A stretch of DNA of 37,032 nucleotides from DATFKA01 sp042095835 (GTDB taxonomy: Bacteria; Bacteroidota; Bacteroidia; Chitinophagales; Saprospiraceae): the NCBI GenBank assembly GCA_042095835.1, contig JBELML010000052.1, positions 1-37,032 of the forward strand. Reading direction: 5' to 3'. Each line of letters begins with the position of its first letter. The first letter of the stretch is position 1. Below, one piece after another: positions 1 to 8,595 of this stretch. The notes under the pieces are model-generated. The model saw only the letters and a program-made list of their open reading frames with translations. It was not told where the DNA came from and searched no databases. The position numbers and the translations under genes were made by a program.

Positions 1-297
1 CTCCGCTCAGACAATGCCTAGGCGGCCTCCCGCACTTCACTTATGACCTTTTTTGTACTTAATTTCGAGAAATAAGCATTTCTTTTTCAGTTTTTATTTT
101 AATGCATTTGCCCTAGTATTAGATATGAACGCTTAAAACATCATATAACCTTTCAAAGAAACCCTACCTGAGCTTAGAAATCGTTCAGAAAGCTACTGAA
201 ATTAGCATAATTATTTATATTTTTAATAAAACTTAATGAACTGATCATGAGAGATTTGCCTCTTATGTCAATTTCTAAATCCAATTAGCCTAATGAA
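1..297. other. Intergenic, no gene seen
   Basis: A/T-rich sequence at the window edge with no reading frame that resembles a protein. I see no tRNA, terminator or clear promoter in it. Any gene to which it belongs lies outside the window. Confidence 0.5.
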
Positions 298-418
298 ATG
301 AGCATGATCTTACCTGCCGGCCGTACTTAGGTACTAAGGCAGGCGGGAGCGAAGCGGTTACATTTTTAAAAAAATCGTAATTACTTCATTTTCAGATAAT
401 TGCTAAATTTTTAAATCA
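298..418 (+). promoter_or_regulatory. Shared leader element, copy A
   Basis: This is the 5' leader of the CotH-like gene at 419. It contains a 14-base block (298-311, ATGAGCATGATCTT), a hairpin with CCTGCC/GGCAGG arms (about 313-342), then a 15-base block (349-363, GCGAAGCGGTTACAT), then an A/T-rich tract up to the start codon. The same two blocks occur in the same order and strand sense upstream of the MFS gene (18506 down to 18370). The second block ends about 56 bases before the ATG in both places. No convincing Bacteroidota -33/-7 promoter was found within it. It could be a transcribed leader, a promoter region or a mobile repeat carrying one. Confidence 0.55.
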
Positions 419-1438
419 ATGACAAACACACCTAAAATTATTGTCAGTGTACTCGTGGTTTCTATTGGCTTGGCACTCTTTTTTTCGTTGCGCTCCCGTG
501 CAAAAACGAAAAAGGTGGCCATCGTCCAGAAGAGCTTTTTTGATCAATTAGACGATGATCGAATTGTCCAATTAAAAATCGAGACCGACTTTTCTACGCT
601 CATCAAAAACAGGGACGAACTCCTCGAACAGCCGGCCCACCTCCAGGTAGAGTTAGAACCCGGAAGCTTTCAAGCCTATCCTATCAAAGTGAGTCTACGT
701 GGCAAAACACGCAGGGGCCTTTGTAACTTCCCGCCCCTCAAGTTGAATCTCAATAAAACAGACCTAGCAGAAAAGGGCTTAAAATCCTTTGATAAATACA
801 AACTTGTTACCCACTGTATAGAAGATTCCGAACTTGTCCTCAAAGAATACCTAGCCTACAAATTATATAGCCAATTAACGGAATATAGCTTCCGAACACA
901 CTTGGTCGACCTGGTCTACATTGATCAGGGGAAATCCCTCGATACGCTACATCAATACGGCATTCTGCTTGAAAACTACGGTGAACTAGCCGAGCGCTTC
1001 GGTGCTCAAAAGATGCCAGATCAACTCCCCAAAAACACAAAAATCCCGAACGAAGATTACCAGCGCCTTGCGCTATTCCAATATATGATCGGCAATACTG
1101 ACTGGAACCTCTACCGACAGCATAACATCAAATGGCTAGCTAGAAAAGATGGCGCCATTCCGGTGCCTTATGACTTTGATTTCTCTGGTTTGGTGAATGC
1201 CCCTTATGCCTCACCACATCCGTCTTTACCCATTGATAGTGTACGCCAGCGTTTCCTACAATGGCGTGGCGGAGATCAAGCGCAACTAGAAGAAATGAGG
1301 AAAAAACTGCACCAAAAACAACAGGAAATCATACAGACCTGTAAGCAATTCGCGCAGTTAAGTCCCAATGAAAAAGCAGATATGACTACTTATCTAGAAG
1401 AGTATTTCAGTGTTCAGCCGACTGAAATACTAGATTAA
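419..1438 (+). CDS. CotH-like membrane-anchored protein, paralog 1
   Basis: A 339-residue protein with one N-terminal membrane segment (about residues 7-24) and a large domain after it. The pattern resembles CotH-type atypical kinases: a strand with SLRGKTRR (near residue 93), a conserved KLVTHC (near 129), then DWNLYRQHN (near 229) and PYDFDFSG (near 249). In the CotH family a D...N pair and a DFD-like motif bind nucleotide and metal, but I assign this from motif pattern only. It is close to 6220-7266 along nearly its whole length, so the two are paralogs. It converges on the hydrolase remnant at 1447 with only 8 bases between them. The ATG at 419 is preceded by an A/T-rich leader with no clear Shine-Dalgarno. 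Substrate and role are unknown. Confidence 0.6.
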   Translation: MTNTPKIIVSVLVVSIGLALFFSLRSRAKTKKVAIVQKSFFDQLDDDRIVQLKIETDFSTLIKNRDELLEQPAHLQVELEPGSFQAYPIKVSLRGKTRRGLCNFPPLKLNLNKTDLAEKGLKSFDKYKLVTHCIEDSELVLKEYLAYKLYSQLTEYSFRTHLVDLVYIDQGKSLDTLHQYGILLENYGELAERFGAQKMPDQLPKNTKIPNEDYQRLALFQYMIGNTDWNLYRQHNIKWLARKDGAIPVPYDFDFSGLVNAPYASPHPSLPIDSVRQRFLQWRGGDQAQLEEMRKKLHQKQQEIIQTCKQFAQLSPNEKADMTTYLEEYFSVQPTEILD

Positions 1439-1446
1439 GTAGAACC

Positions 1447-2166
1447 TTATTTCTTCTCAAACCACAAATTCCGAACACGGCCATTTGTCACTTTCATACC
1501 TGAAATGGCCTCCCCTTCCCTTACAAATTCTACCAAGCCCATGAACCAAACATTGGCCGTGAATTGATCACCTTGTATAGGATCTAAACCGACATCATCA
1601 TGGCGCTGATGCTTGGCAACTAACTTATTCTCTTCTAGGCGGATCATATAAGTGGTCATCAATTCTTCGCTGTAATAATTGCCTTCATAAATACTTAGAT
1701 CGACGGTCCCTTCATCGAAAGTTCCCAGGCGTTTGCAGACCATCTCCTGGCCACCTTGGAAGAGCGTAAATTGATTCACTTTGTTGTTATCGCCTCTTTC
1801 AAATACTATTCGGATACCTGCTTGCACAAAGGTAAATTCAACATCAGATGTGGGTGTCATTTGGAACTGGCCCTGGCCCGTTGCTTGTGCCAGAAGCTTG
1901 CCCTCCTCCGTCGTAACCGTAACGATAAAACCAGGAGCCAATTGGTATTCACCGACATATTCCTCTAGTAGCTCTTGTGCTACCGTGACAGCCTCTTCCG
2001 TTGCCTCTTCTTCGGTAGCTGCTAATGCTCCATTTTCAGGTTCGTCCTCCAGGTATTCCTCTAGATATATCTCAGCGATTTCGTAGGCTTTCCCACCTGT
2101 ATTGAAGGATCCCAGGTTGCTAAAGACGACAATATTGGTTTCCTGCTCAGGGAACCTTAGACAACT
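1447..2166 (-). pseudogene. C-terminal remnant of a serine hydrolase (beta-lactamase family)
   Basis: The frame is open from an in-frame TGA at 2167-2169 down to the stop at 1447, far beyond the nearest usable start (TTG at 1941). The upstream part reads LRFPEQETNIVVFSNLGSF, which is the typical end of a penicillin-binding-protein-like serine hydrolase domain. An acidic linker follows, then a beta-rich tail of about 110 residues that fits the DUF3471 domain often found at the C-terminus of these enzymes. The catalytic part (SxxK, YxN) is absent, so the gene is a 5'-truncated remnant. The break falls at a 17-base sequence (2153-2169) that recurs at 33578-33594. A short standalone lipocalin-like protein starting at 1941 cannot be excluded. 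Confidence 0.65.
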
Positions 2167-2169
2167 TCA
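2153..2169. repeat. 17-base repeat at the pseudogene break, copy 1
   Basis: AACCTTAGACAACTTCA is identical at 33578-33594. Here it covers the point where recognisable hydrolase coding sequence begins. It may be the relic of a mobile-element end or a recombination site. A match of this length within one window is uncommon but could be chance. The 234 bases between it and the inositol dehydrogenase stop hold no recognisable gene. Confidence 0.35.
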
Positions 2170-2403
2170 TTGTAAAATGAGCATAGGAGTCAAGTATTTC
2201 TACTTGATTCATGAATCTGGGAATCAAAATAACAGGATTTCCTTTGAATAAGAGGTGACTTTTATATGAAAGCCCATAAATACTTTTCAAAAGTGGTTTT
2301 ATCTTCTACTAAACAGTTCCTTGGAGTAGTCTTCAAGGCTCTTCAAATCGCCTAGAAATCTCGAATATCCTTCAAATCGCATCAAGCCAATTCCTACTGG
2401 GCT

Positions 2404-3399
2404 TTATAAATATTTACCAAATTCTGTTGGGAAATCTATCACCCGATTTTCGGTGGCAGAAAGATACCCTGCATCCGCAATCAGGTGTCCAAGCAAACAT
2501 TCTTTCAAGCTTACATTATTTAAAATGCGATGCCGAATGCCATCAAAAAAAGCCTCCATTTCTAGCTTATACGCCGCTTGGTAGCGCGTAGGAAAAGAAT
2601 AGTTAATGGGACTTTGGTGTAGGCCCTGAGCATTGTGGATTTGTACCGAGGTATTGCGCACATTCTCCGCTATAGCCATTCCATTTTCTCCAAAAAGTTC
2701 TAGCCGTTGGTCGTAGCCATACGCCGCTATTCGGCTGGTATCGATAGAGACCATTAGTCCATCATCGTACTGTAGCGTCACGAGGACAGTATCAAAATCT
2801 TGCATAGCAGCAATCTCTGGATCGTAGGCATGGCCATAGGCAAAAACCGAGCGAGGCATTTTTGTACCCAGCAGAAATTGCAGCATATCGAAGTCGTGGA
2901 TCAGCATATCGTGGAAGATATTACCCGAGATACGTAGATAATCCAGTGATGGCTTGGGATTATCTCTGGAACTCGTTTTGATCGTTCTGATTTGTCCGAG
3001 CGCGGGAAGCTCTGCTTTTAAAGCCTGAAAATTCTGGTCATAGCGACGCTGAAAACCTAAATACAAAGCCAGGTTTTGATCTGCTGCCAACTGAAAACAG
3101 GTCTTGATTTCATCAACGGTTTTACCTAGCGGTTTTTCGGCAAATACATGTTTTCCTGCTTTTAATGATCGCCTGATATACTCATAATGGAAACCCGTAG
3201 GACAGGAAACGATGACCGCATCTAGGTCATCGTCTTGTAGCGCCACCTCAATATCTGAAAGTAGCTTGTATTCGTCAGAAACCTCTGTTTGTTCCAAACC
3301 AGGATCAACGACATACTTCAGTTGCACACCAGCAATTTGCTGGATAGAGTGAAGATGAAATCGGCCAGCTCTACCTAAACCAACAATACATACATTCAT
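2404..3399 (-). CDS. iolG: Inositol 2-dehydrogenase (Gfo/Idh/MocA family)
   Basis: A 331-residue cytoplasmic NAD(P)-dependent oxidoreductase expected to oxidise myo-inositol to scyllo-inosose. The N-terminal Rossmann fold shows GLGRAGRFH (near residue 7). The catalytic-site EKP lies near residue 92. The stretch SGNIFHDMLIHDFDM (near residue 157) holds the D...H pair typical of inositol dehydrogenases, and SSRDNPKPS fits the same subgroup. The length matches the family. The gene follows the inositol oxygenase by 15 bases, in an operon with a sodium/solute symporter. Scyllo-inositol or another polyol as substrate is possible; membership of the IolG group is well supported, exact substrate less so. 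Confidence 0.85.
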   Translation of the reverse strand: MNVCIVGLGRAGRFHLHSIQQIAGVQLKYVVDPGLEQTEVSDEYKLLSDIEVALQDDDLDAVIVSCPTGFHYEYIRRSLKAGKHVFAEKPLGKTVDEIKTCFQLAADQNLALYLGFQRRYDQNFQALKAELPALGQIRTIKTSSRDNPKPSLDYLRISGNIFHDMLIHDFDMLQFLLGTKMPRSVFAYGHAYDPEIAAMQDFDTVLVTLQYDDGLMVSIDTSRIAAYGYDQRLELFGENGMAIAENVRNTSVQIHNAQGLHQSPINYSFPTRYQAAYKLEMEAFFDGIRHRILNNVSLKECLLGHLIADAGYLSATENRVIDFPTEFGKYL

Positions 3400-3414
3400 A
3401 TAGATACCCGATTT

Positions 3415-4269
3415 TTAGAAAGCAATTTCATCTGGTAGATACTTAGCAGCGAGATCTTCGTAGTAGGGCCGTAGCTCCTCTACATTCGGCGGCACTGGCG
3501 ATTTGGAATACAAATCGTAAGGATTAAAAGCACGCACCCATTTAAACATCTCATGGTCGTGTTTGCTCATCAGATGACCATAGGCCTCTTCTCGATGCTG
3601 CGAATAGAAAGAATGATAGCGAATCATATACAATGCCGACTCCGGTAAATAGTCCTTTAGGGCATGGTATAAATACTCATCGTGTCCCCAAGAAAGATGG
3701 ACATTTTCTAAGCCGCAGTTGGGCTCATAAATACCATATTTTGTGCTATACACTTCGTGGCTATAATCTGGATTATTTTTGAAAAATTCTGGATAAACGA
3801 TTTTATCCGAATAGGCACAACCCACCGGAAAAGTATCGCCTACCACGGCCCACTGCGGCTCCCCGAACAAGCATAAAATTTTTCCTAAATCATGTAAGAA
3901 ACCCGTTAGAACAAACCAATCGGGATGCCCATCGGCGCGGATCGCTTCTGAAGTTTGGAGGAGGTGCTGCGTTTGATCCAAATCGATATCCGGATCGGAG
4001 TCATCGATCAGGGTATTTAAAAATTCTACGGCTTCCCACAGTTTCATTTTGCGTTTTTGGAGTGGCTTGTAGGTCGCCTCCTTCTCCATTACAAAATCGA
4101 AGGTCTGGTAAGTGTGGTTGAGTCTATAAAATTCGCGCACCGTATCTCTTGCCGGATCATCGTAGTTGCGATAATCTTCTTTGGCTTTACCTTCTGGTTC
4201 AGGATAGCGTTGTAGCAAATCTTCCTCCCAAAGGTCTTCCATATCTAGTGTTGGCTTATTGGTATCCAT
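3415..4269 (-). CDS. miox: myo-Inositol oxygenase
   Basis: A 284-residue enzyme that uses O2 and a di-iron centre to cleave myo-inositol to D-glucuronate. The expected iron ligands are visible: His102, the HD pair at 126-127 in GFLHDLGK, His196 in SWGHDEY, His219 in IRYHSF and Asp252 in NPYDLYSK. Lys130, next to the HD pair, matches the family's substrate-binding lysine. The length equals that of eukaryotic MIOX, and the sequence is very like it, which is not common in bacteria. It lies 11 bases after the symporter gene and 15 before iolG. The product can enter uronate metabolism, which is represented in this window by KDG kinase and KDPG aldolase. Confidence 0.95.
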   Translation of the reverse strand: MDTNKPTLDMEDLWEEDLLQRYPEPEGKAKEDYRNYDDPARDTVREFYRLNHTYQTFDFVMEKEATYKPLQKRKMKLWEAVEFLNTLIDDSDPDIDLDQTQHLLQTSEAIRADGHPDWFVLTGFLHDLGKILCLFGEPQWAVVGDTFPVGCAYSDKIVYPEFFKNNPDYSHEVYSTKYGIYEPNCGLENVHLSWGHDEYLYHALKDYLPESALYMIRYHSFYSQHREEAYGHLMSKHDHEMFKWVRAFNPYDLYSKSPVPPNVEELRPYYEDLAAKYLPDEIAF

Positions 4270-4280
4270 TGTGTTTAAGT

Positions 4281-5858
4281 TTATACATTACCCAATAAAA
4301 TATAGATAACTAAAATAACAATTATCAATACAATACTGAAAGGTTTGGCATATTTCCAGCTATCCAAATCCAGCACTTCCGCATTTTTCATACGGAAAGG
4401 GTGTTCTACTGGATAGAAATGAGAGACTAAAAACATCACTACTAAATTCAAGACAAACTCAATACCCCAAATATGCACAAAATGAATATTGACTGGAAAA
4501 ATAAAAGTCGTCAGCATATAAAAGGCCAGACCTACAAACAAGGCAGCTTTCGCTCCTTGAGCAGAGATACGTGGCAAGAAGAACCCGGCCAGCATAATCG
4601 AGGCAATGGGTATGAAGAATATACCGTTGAGCTGTTGCAAAAGCTGGTATAATCCATCGGGGGCATTGGCCACAAAGGGCGCTACAATAATGGCCACGAC
4701 TGCTAAAACCAGAGAGGTTATCTTACCTGCTCTTACTGTTTGCGACTCTGTCGCCTCCTTGTGGAGGATGCGTTTATAAATACCCATACTAAAGATGGTC
4801 GCTGTACTATTCAGTACGCTATTAAAGGTACTCAGTACCGCACCCATGACTACCGCAGCAAAGAAACCCACAAAACTCAGCGGTAATACCTTTTTGATGA
4901 GTTCGGGATATATCATATCCTGCTGATCATACAGGCTATCACCGAAGTAATAAAATCCAATGACGCCCGGCAAGACGATAATAATCGGCACGAGTATTTT
5001 AAATACGCCTGTAAAGAGCAAGCCTTTTTGAGCTTCTTTCAAAGACTTGGCTCCTAAAGCTCTTTGTATAATCGACTGATTCATGCCCCAGAAATACAGT
5101 TGGTTGATTACCAAACCCGTAAATAAAGCACCAAAAGGCAGGATCGAATCTGGTGCGCCTACGACATTAAACTTCTCTGGAGCGTGATTAAAAACCGTTT
5201 TTAATCCTGTAAAAACGTTGCCGGCTCCAATATCCCACAAAGCAATAATCGGTACTGCGAGACCACCAATAAAAAGACCAATCCCGTTAATGGTATCACT
5301 ATAGGCCACGGCTTTCAACCCACCTAAAATAGCGTAGAGCGATCCAATAATACCAATGCCCAACACGGTGATCCAAATCCCTTGGCTTTGACTCACGCCT
5401 AATGCTTCAGAGACATTAAAAATGCTCTCCAGGTTGATCGCTCCGGTATATAAAACAATAGGTAAAAGGGTCACCACAAAGGAGAGGAGTAGAAACAAGG
5501 CTACTATCGTACGCGTAGCCGCATCGAAACGCTGCTCTAGATATTGGGGAATAGTGGTCAATCCCATCCGTAGATATATAGGGATAAAGTAGACCGCCGC
5601 TACCACCAGTGCCAAAGCAGCCGTGACCTCCCAGGCGATAATCACAAAGCCATTTTTATAGGCTGAGCCATTCATACCAATCAGGTGCTCGGTAGAGATA
5701 TTGGTGAGTAGCATAGAACAGGCGATGACAAAGCCCGTCAAGCTTCTTCCACCCAAAAAATAGCCATCATTGGAGTCCAATTTTTCCTTTCGCAATTGAA
5801 ACCAAGCATAGAATGCGACGAACAAAGTGAAACCGACGAAAGAAAGTATGGTAAGCAT
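4281..5858 (-). CDS. Sodium/solute symporter (SSS family), probable inositol transporter
   Basis: A 525-residue inner-membrane protein with about 13-14 hydrophobic segments. N-terminal features GYFLGGRSL and NISTEHLIGMNG, and the central GMNQSIIQRALGAKS, are typical of the SSS (SGLT-like) family, which couples sugar or polyol uptake to sodium. The length is normal. It is the first gene of a three-gene minus-strand operon with inositol oxygenase and inositol dehydrogenase, so inositol is the likely substrate; this is inferred from context. The ATG at 5858 is followed directly by the first transmembrane helix. Confidence 0.85.
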   Translation of the reverse strand: MLTILSFVGFTLFVAFYAWFQLRKEKLDSNDGYFLGGRSLTGFVIACSMLLTNISTEHLIGMNGSAYKNGFVIIAWEVTAALALVVAAVYFIPIYLRMGLTTIPQYLEQRFDAATRTIVALFLLLSFVVTLLPIVLYTGAINLESIFNVSEALGVSQSQGIWITVLGIGIIGSLYAILGGLKAVAYSDTINGIGLFIGGLAVPIIALWDIGAGNVFTGLKTVFNHAPEKFNVVGAPDSILPFGALFTGLVINQLYFWGMNQSIIQRALGAKSLKEAQKGLLFTGVFKILVPIIIVLPGVIGFYYFGDSLYDQQDMIYPELIKKVLPLSFVGFFAAVVMGAVLSTFNSVLNSTATIFSMGIYKRILHKEATESQTVRAGKITSLVLAVVAIIVAPFVANAPDGLYQLLQQLNGIFFIPIASIMLAGFFLPRISAQGAKAALFVGLAFYMLTTFIFPVNIHFVHIWGIEFVLNLVVMFLVSHFYPVEHPFRMKNAEVLDLDSWKYAKPFSIVLIIVILVIYILLGNV

Positions 5859-6219
5859 TGAATTTTAAGTTATATAATTCTATAAGTATGCTAATGTAAT
5901 TCTTTTACCCATTCTCCTATATTCCAAATCGAGAAAAGTGTCTAAATAAAGGATCGCCCAAATAATATTTCGTATTTCTGCTTGGATTTAACCGAGAATC
6001 TACTAGGATCGTCGTGTAGTGCTTGACTTTGTCGTCCAAATCGTCCAATTTGGTTCTAAATCGCATGGTAATGAAAAGGTGATTCCGTCTTTTCAAATTC
6101 CAACAGAAGCACTTTCTTTCAGCATTAATTATTAATTACTGATATCAGCTATTGCTATATGAGGAGCCATCGGTTTGTATTTTTTGAAAACATCCTAAAC
6201 CTATTAAATCACACGTACC
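5859..6219. other. Divergent intergenic region with a small inverted repeat
   Basis: This separates the divergent inositol operon (minus) and the second CotH-like gene (plus), so it should hold both promoters. An inverted repeat CCAAAT/ATTTGG with a 6-base spacer lies at 6036-6053 and overlaps two tandem TCGTCCAA units (6033-6049). It is a candidate operator for the inositol operon, but no inositol regulator gene is in the window. Near 6163-6190 the sequence is weakly similar to copy A of the shared leader (GGAGC...CGGTT...TTTTT). I did not find a clear -33/-7 promoter pair. Confidence 0.4.
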
Positions 6220-7266
6220 ATGAAAACGGACATCAAAGCCCTTACAGTCAGTATTTTATTAGGCATAGTTTTTTGCTCTATTAATTATGTATTACATCGA
6301 TCAGGAAAAAAGGAAATGATTGATACCCAAGAAAGCTTTTTCGATCGCCTTGGAGATGAAGAAGTCGTACAATTGGAGATTACTACAAACCTTTCTAACT
6401 TAATCGAAAACCGATCAGAGAACATTATCCAGCAAGCTAGCCTTAGCGTTCATACCGCTGAGGGCGAAACTGACTACCCTATCGAGGTAAGTCTACGTGG
6501 AAAAACACGCCGAGACTTATGCTCTTTTCCTCCATTGAAGCTTCGCTTTGACGAAAAGCTGCTCAAAGCGGAGGATATGCAGACTTTTGACAAGTATAAA
6601 TTGGTCACCCATTGCAAAGAAAACTCTGATTTGGTCTTAAAAGAGTATATGGCCTACCAGTTATACAATCAGTTGACCGAGTATAGTTTTCGTGCTCGCT
6701 TGGTAGAGGTTACCTACATCGACCAAGGCCAACAAATGGATACCACCACCCAGTACGCCATACTTTTAGAAAATTATGGAGAGATGGCGCAGCGTTTGGC
6801 TGCTCAGAAAATGCCCAAGCAGTTACCTGACAATACTAGAATACCCAGCGAGGATTATCAACGCTTGGTTGTATTCCAATACATGATTGGTAATACCGAC
6901 TGGAATTTGTACAAGCAGCACAATATTAAATGGTTACAAACCAAAGGCAGCGCTATCCCTGTTCCTTATGATTTCGATTTTTCGGGTTTGGTTGATGCGC
7001 CTTATGCGCAGCCCCATCCATCCTTGCCTATTGCAAATGTCCGCCAAAGGTATTTGCAATACAGAGGCCAAGATCAACAAGAACTGGAAGCTATCCATCA
7101 AGAAATCGATGGCCAAAAAGAAGACTTACTTCGATTGTGTACCCAATTGGAGGCTATTGACCTCCATTCCAAACAAGATGTAGTAGATTATTTAAATGAG
7201 TTTTTTGAGCGCTCGGCACAAGCTTATTCCAACAGTGATGTTGTTCAAAATGGACAAGGCGTTTAA
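6220..7266 (+). CDS. CotH-like membrane-anchored protein, paralog 2
   Basis: A 348-residue paralog of the 419-1438 protein with the same layout: an N-terminal membrane segment (about residues 8-26), SLRGKTRRDLC, FDKYKLVTHC, NTDWNLYKQHNIKWL and PVPYDFDFSG. The D/N and DFD-like motifs suggest a CotH-type kinase fold, but no activity can be stated from sequence. The C-terminus is about ten residues longer and polar. It is divergent from the inositol operon and converges on the oxidoreductase at 7437, with a long palindrome between. Both copies lie on the same strand either side of the inositol operon, so they are direct repeats at the DNA level. Confidence 0.6.
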   Translation: MKTDIKALTVSILLGIVFCSINYVLHRSGKKEMIDTQESFFDRLGDEEVVQLEITTNLSNLIENRSENIIQQASLSVHTAEGETDYPIEVSLRGKTRRDLCSFPPLKLRFDEKLLKAEDMQTFDKYKLVTHCKENSDLVLKEYMAYQLYNQLTEYSFRARLVEVTYIDQGQQMDTTTQYAILLENYGEMAQRLAAQKMPKQLPDNTRIPSEDYQRLVVFQYMIGNTDWNLYKQHNIKWLQTKGSAIPVPYDFDFSGLVDAPYAQPHPSLPIANVRQRYLQYRGQDQQELEAIHQEIDGQKEDLLRLCTQLEAIDLHSKQDVVDYLNEFFERSAQAYSNSDVVQNGQGV

Positions 7267-7267
7267 T

Positions 7268-7430
7268 AGAGTTTACGTAAATCAATTTCGTAAGAGCCTA
7301 AAAAATCTTTTTGCACAGCTCTGCGGCACCTGCTCGCCATAATAGCTATGGCTATTAGGCTCCGCGTGTTTCTTGATCTGTTCAAAAATCTTAATTGATT
7401 CTCTGTACAAAACTAACTTACATAAACTCT
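7268..7430. repeat. Long imperfect palindrome between convergent genes
   Basis: The outer arms, AGAGTTTACGTAA at 7268 and TTACATAAACTCT ending at 7430, continue inward with matched blocks such as AATCTTTTT against AAAAATCTT. The centre is a perfect 7-base stem with a 4-base loop (7340-7357, TAATAGC/GCTATTA). The structure fills the whole gap between the converging genes ending at 7266 and 7437. It could serve as a two-way terminator, or it may be a small palindromic repeat or MITE-like element. No transposase is adjacent and no copy of it was seen elsewhere in the window. Confidence 0.55.
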
Positions 7431-7436
7431 TAATCA

Positions 7437-8549
7437 TTATAGAAAAGTAAACGCTGGCATCTGTTTGATGAGGCCCCCTTCCATTGCTGAATCATGAGCC
7501 AATATGCCTACACAAGTGATATTGGCAGATTGTACAGCATTGGGATAGGGCTGGCGCTCATCAATTAAGGACATGATAAACTCATGCGCCAAATGAGGAT
7601 GAGAGCCACCGTGGCCAGCTCCTTGAATAAAAGACAAATGCTGGTTGTCATCGGTATCATATACTCCTGCGGTAGTAAAAGGGGCAATTTCTTTGGGCAA
7701 TAAATGGGCATAATCTGGAATCTTCACCCGTTCGGGGGTCTCTCCGGTATGAACGACACTTGGCTCGTGCTCGATTAGGGTCCATTCAAAAGACTTTTTA
7801 CTACCGTAGACATCAAAGCTTTCGCGGTATTGACGAGCTGTATTGAAGAGAGAGCGCGTCAATTCTGCTGACAGATCTGAATCTTTCATTTTAATATGGC
7901 AGCTTTCAATGGCGAAGGGCGACCCATATTTGGGGATCAAATCCTCATCAATGCGACCAGAACCAAAACAGGACACATATTCTGCTTCTGTTCTAGCTAA
8001 AGCTAAAATAGGGCCTACGCAATGCGTTGCATAATACATCGGAGGCAGGCCTTCCCAATAGCCCGGCCAGCCGGCCATTTCCTGTTGGTGAGAAGCTCTT
8101 AAAAATTGAATGCGTCCCAGTTCTCCTTTCTCATACATCTCTTTTACAAACAAAAACTCCCTGCTGTAGACTACGGTCTCCATCATCATATAGGTCAATC
8201 CCGTCTCCTTTACCAAGTCGACTATGATCTTACAGTCCTCTACAGAGGTGGCCATTGGCACTGTGCAAGCTACGTGTTTACCTGCTTTGAGCGCAGCAAT
8301 AGATTGCTCGGCGTGATTAGGGATAGGTGTATTGATATGGACGGCATCAATTTCTGGATCTTTGAGCATTTCATTATAGTCGGTGTACCTTTTGTCTATG
8401 CCAAAGGTATCTCCAATTTCATGCAGTTTGGATTCGGTCCGTTGACAAATGGCATACATTTCTGCCTGAGGGTGCCTCTGGAAAATAGGGATAAATTCTG
8501 CTCCGAAACCTAGGCCCGCGATGGCTATTTTAATTTTCTTATTACTCAT
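7437..8549 (-). CDS. Gfo/Idh/MocA family oxidoreductase, atypical
   Basis: A 370-residue cytoplasmic oxidoreductase with an N-terminal Rossmann motif GLGFGAEF (near residue 13) and a C-terminal alpha/beta substrate domain. The usual catalytic EKP after GKHV is replaced by TVPMA (near residue 95), while a histidine in YYATHCVGP (near residue 175) fits the family's active-site His. A glycine/histidine-rich GAGHGGSHPHL lies near the C-terminus (about residue 312). It follows the large DUF6807/PVC lipoprotein gene by 46 bases on the same strand, so the two probably form one unit. The substrate is unknown; a sugar or sugar derivative is likely from the family. Confidence 0.8.
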   Translation of the reverse strand: MSNKKIKIAIAGLGFGAEFIPIFQRHPQAEMYAICQRTESKLHEIGDTFGIDKRYTDYNEMLKDPEIDAVHINTPIPNHAEQSIAALKAGKHVACTVPMATSVEDCKIIVDLVKETGLTYMMMETVVYSREFLFVKEMYEKGELGRIQFLRASHQQEMAGWPGYWEGLPPMYYATHCVGPILALARTEAEYVSCFGSGRIDEDLIPKYGSPFAIESCHIKMKDSDLSAELTRSLFNTARQYRESFDVYGSKKSFEWTLIEHEPSVVHTGETPERVKIPDYAHLLPKEIAPFTTAGVYDTDDNQHLSFIQGAGHGGSHPHLAHEFIMSLIDERQPYPNAVQSANITCVGILAHDSAMEGGLIKQMPAFTFL

Positions 8550-8595
8550 TTATATTGTTATGATGTTGAAGCAACTTAATTGGGATTCCTACTTC

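Noticed and set aside
2299..2382. Short minus-strand frame of about 27 codons between iolG and the hydrolase remnant
   Set aside because: Too short and unrecognised; composition does not distinguish it from chance.
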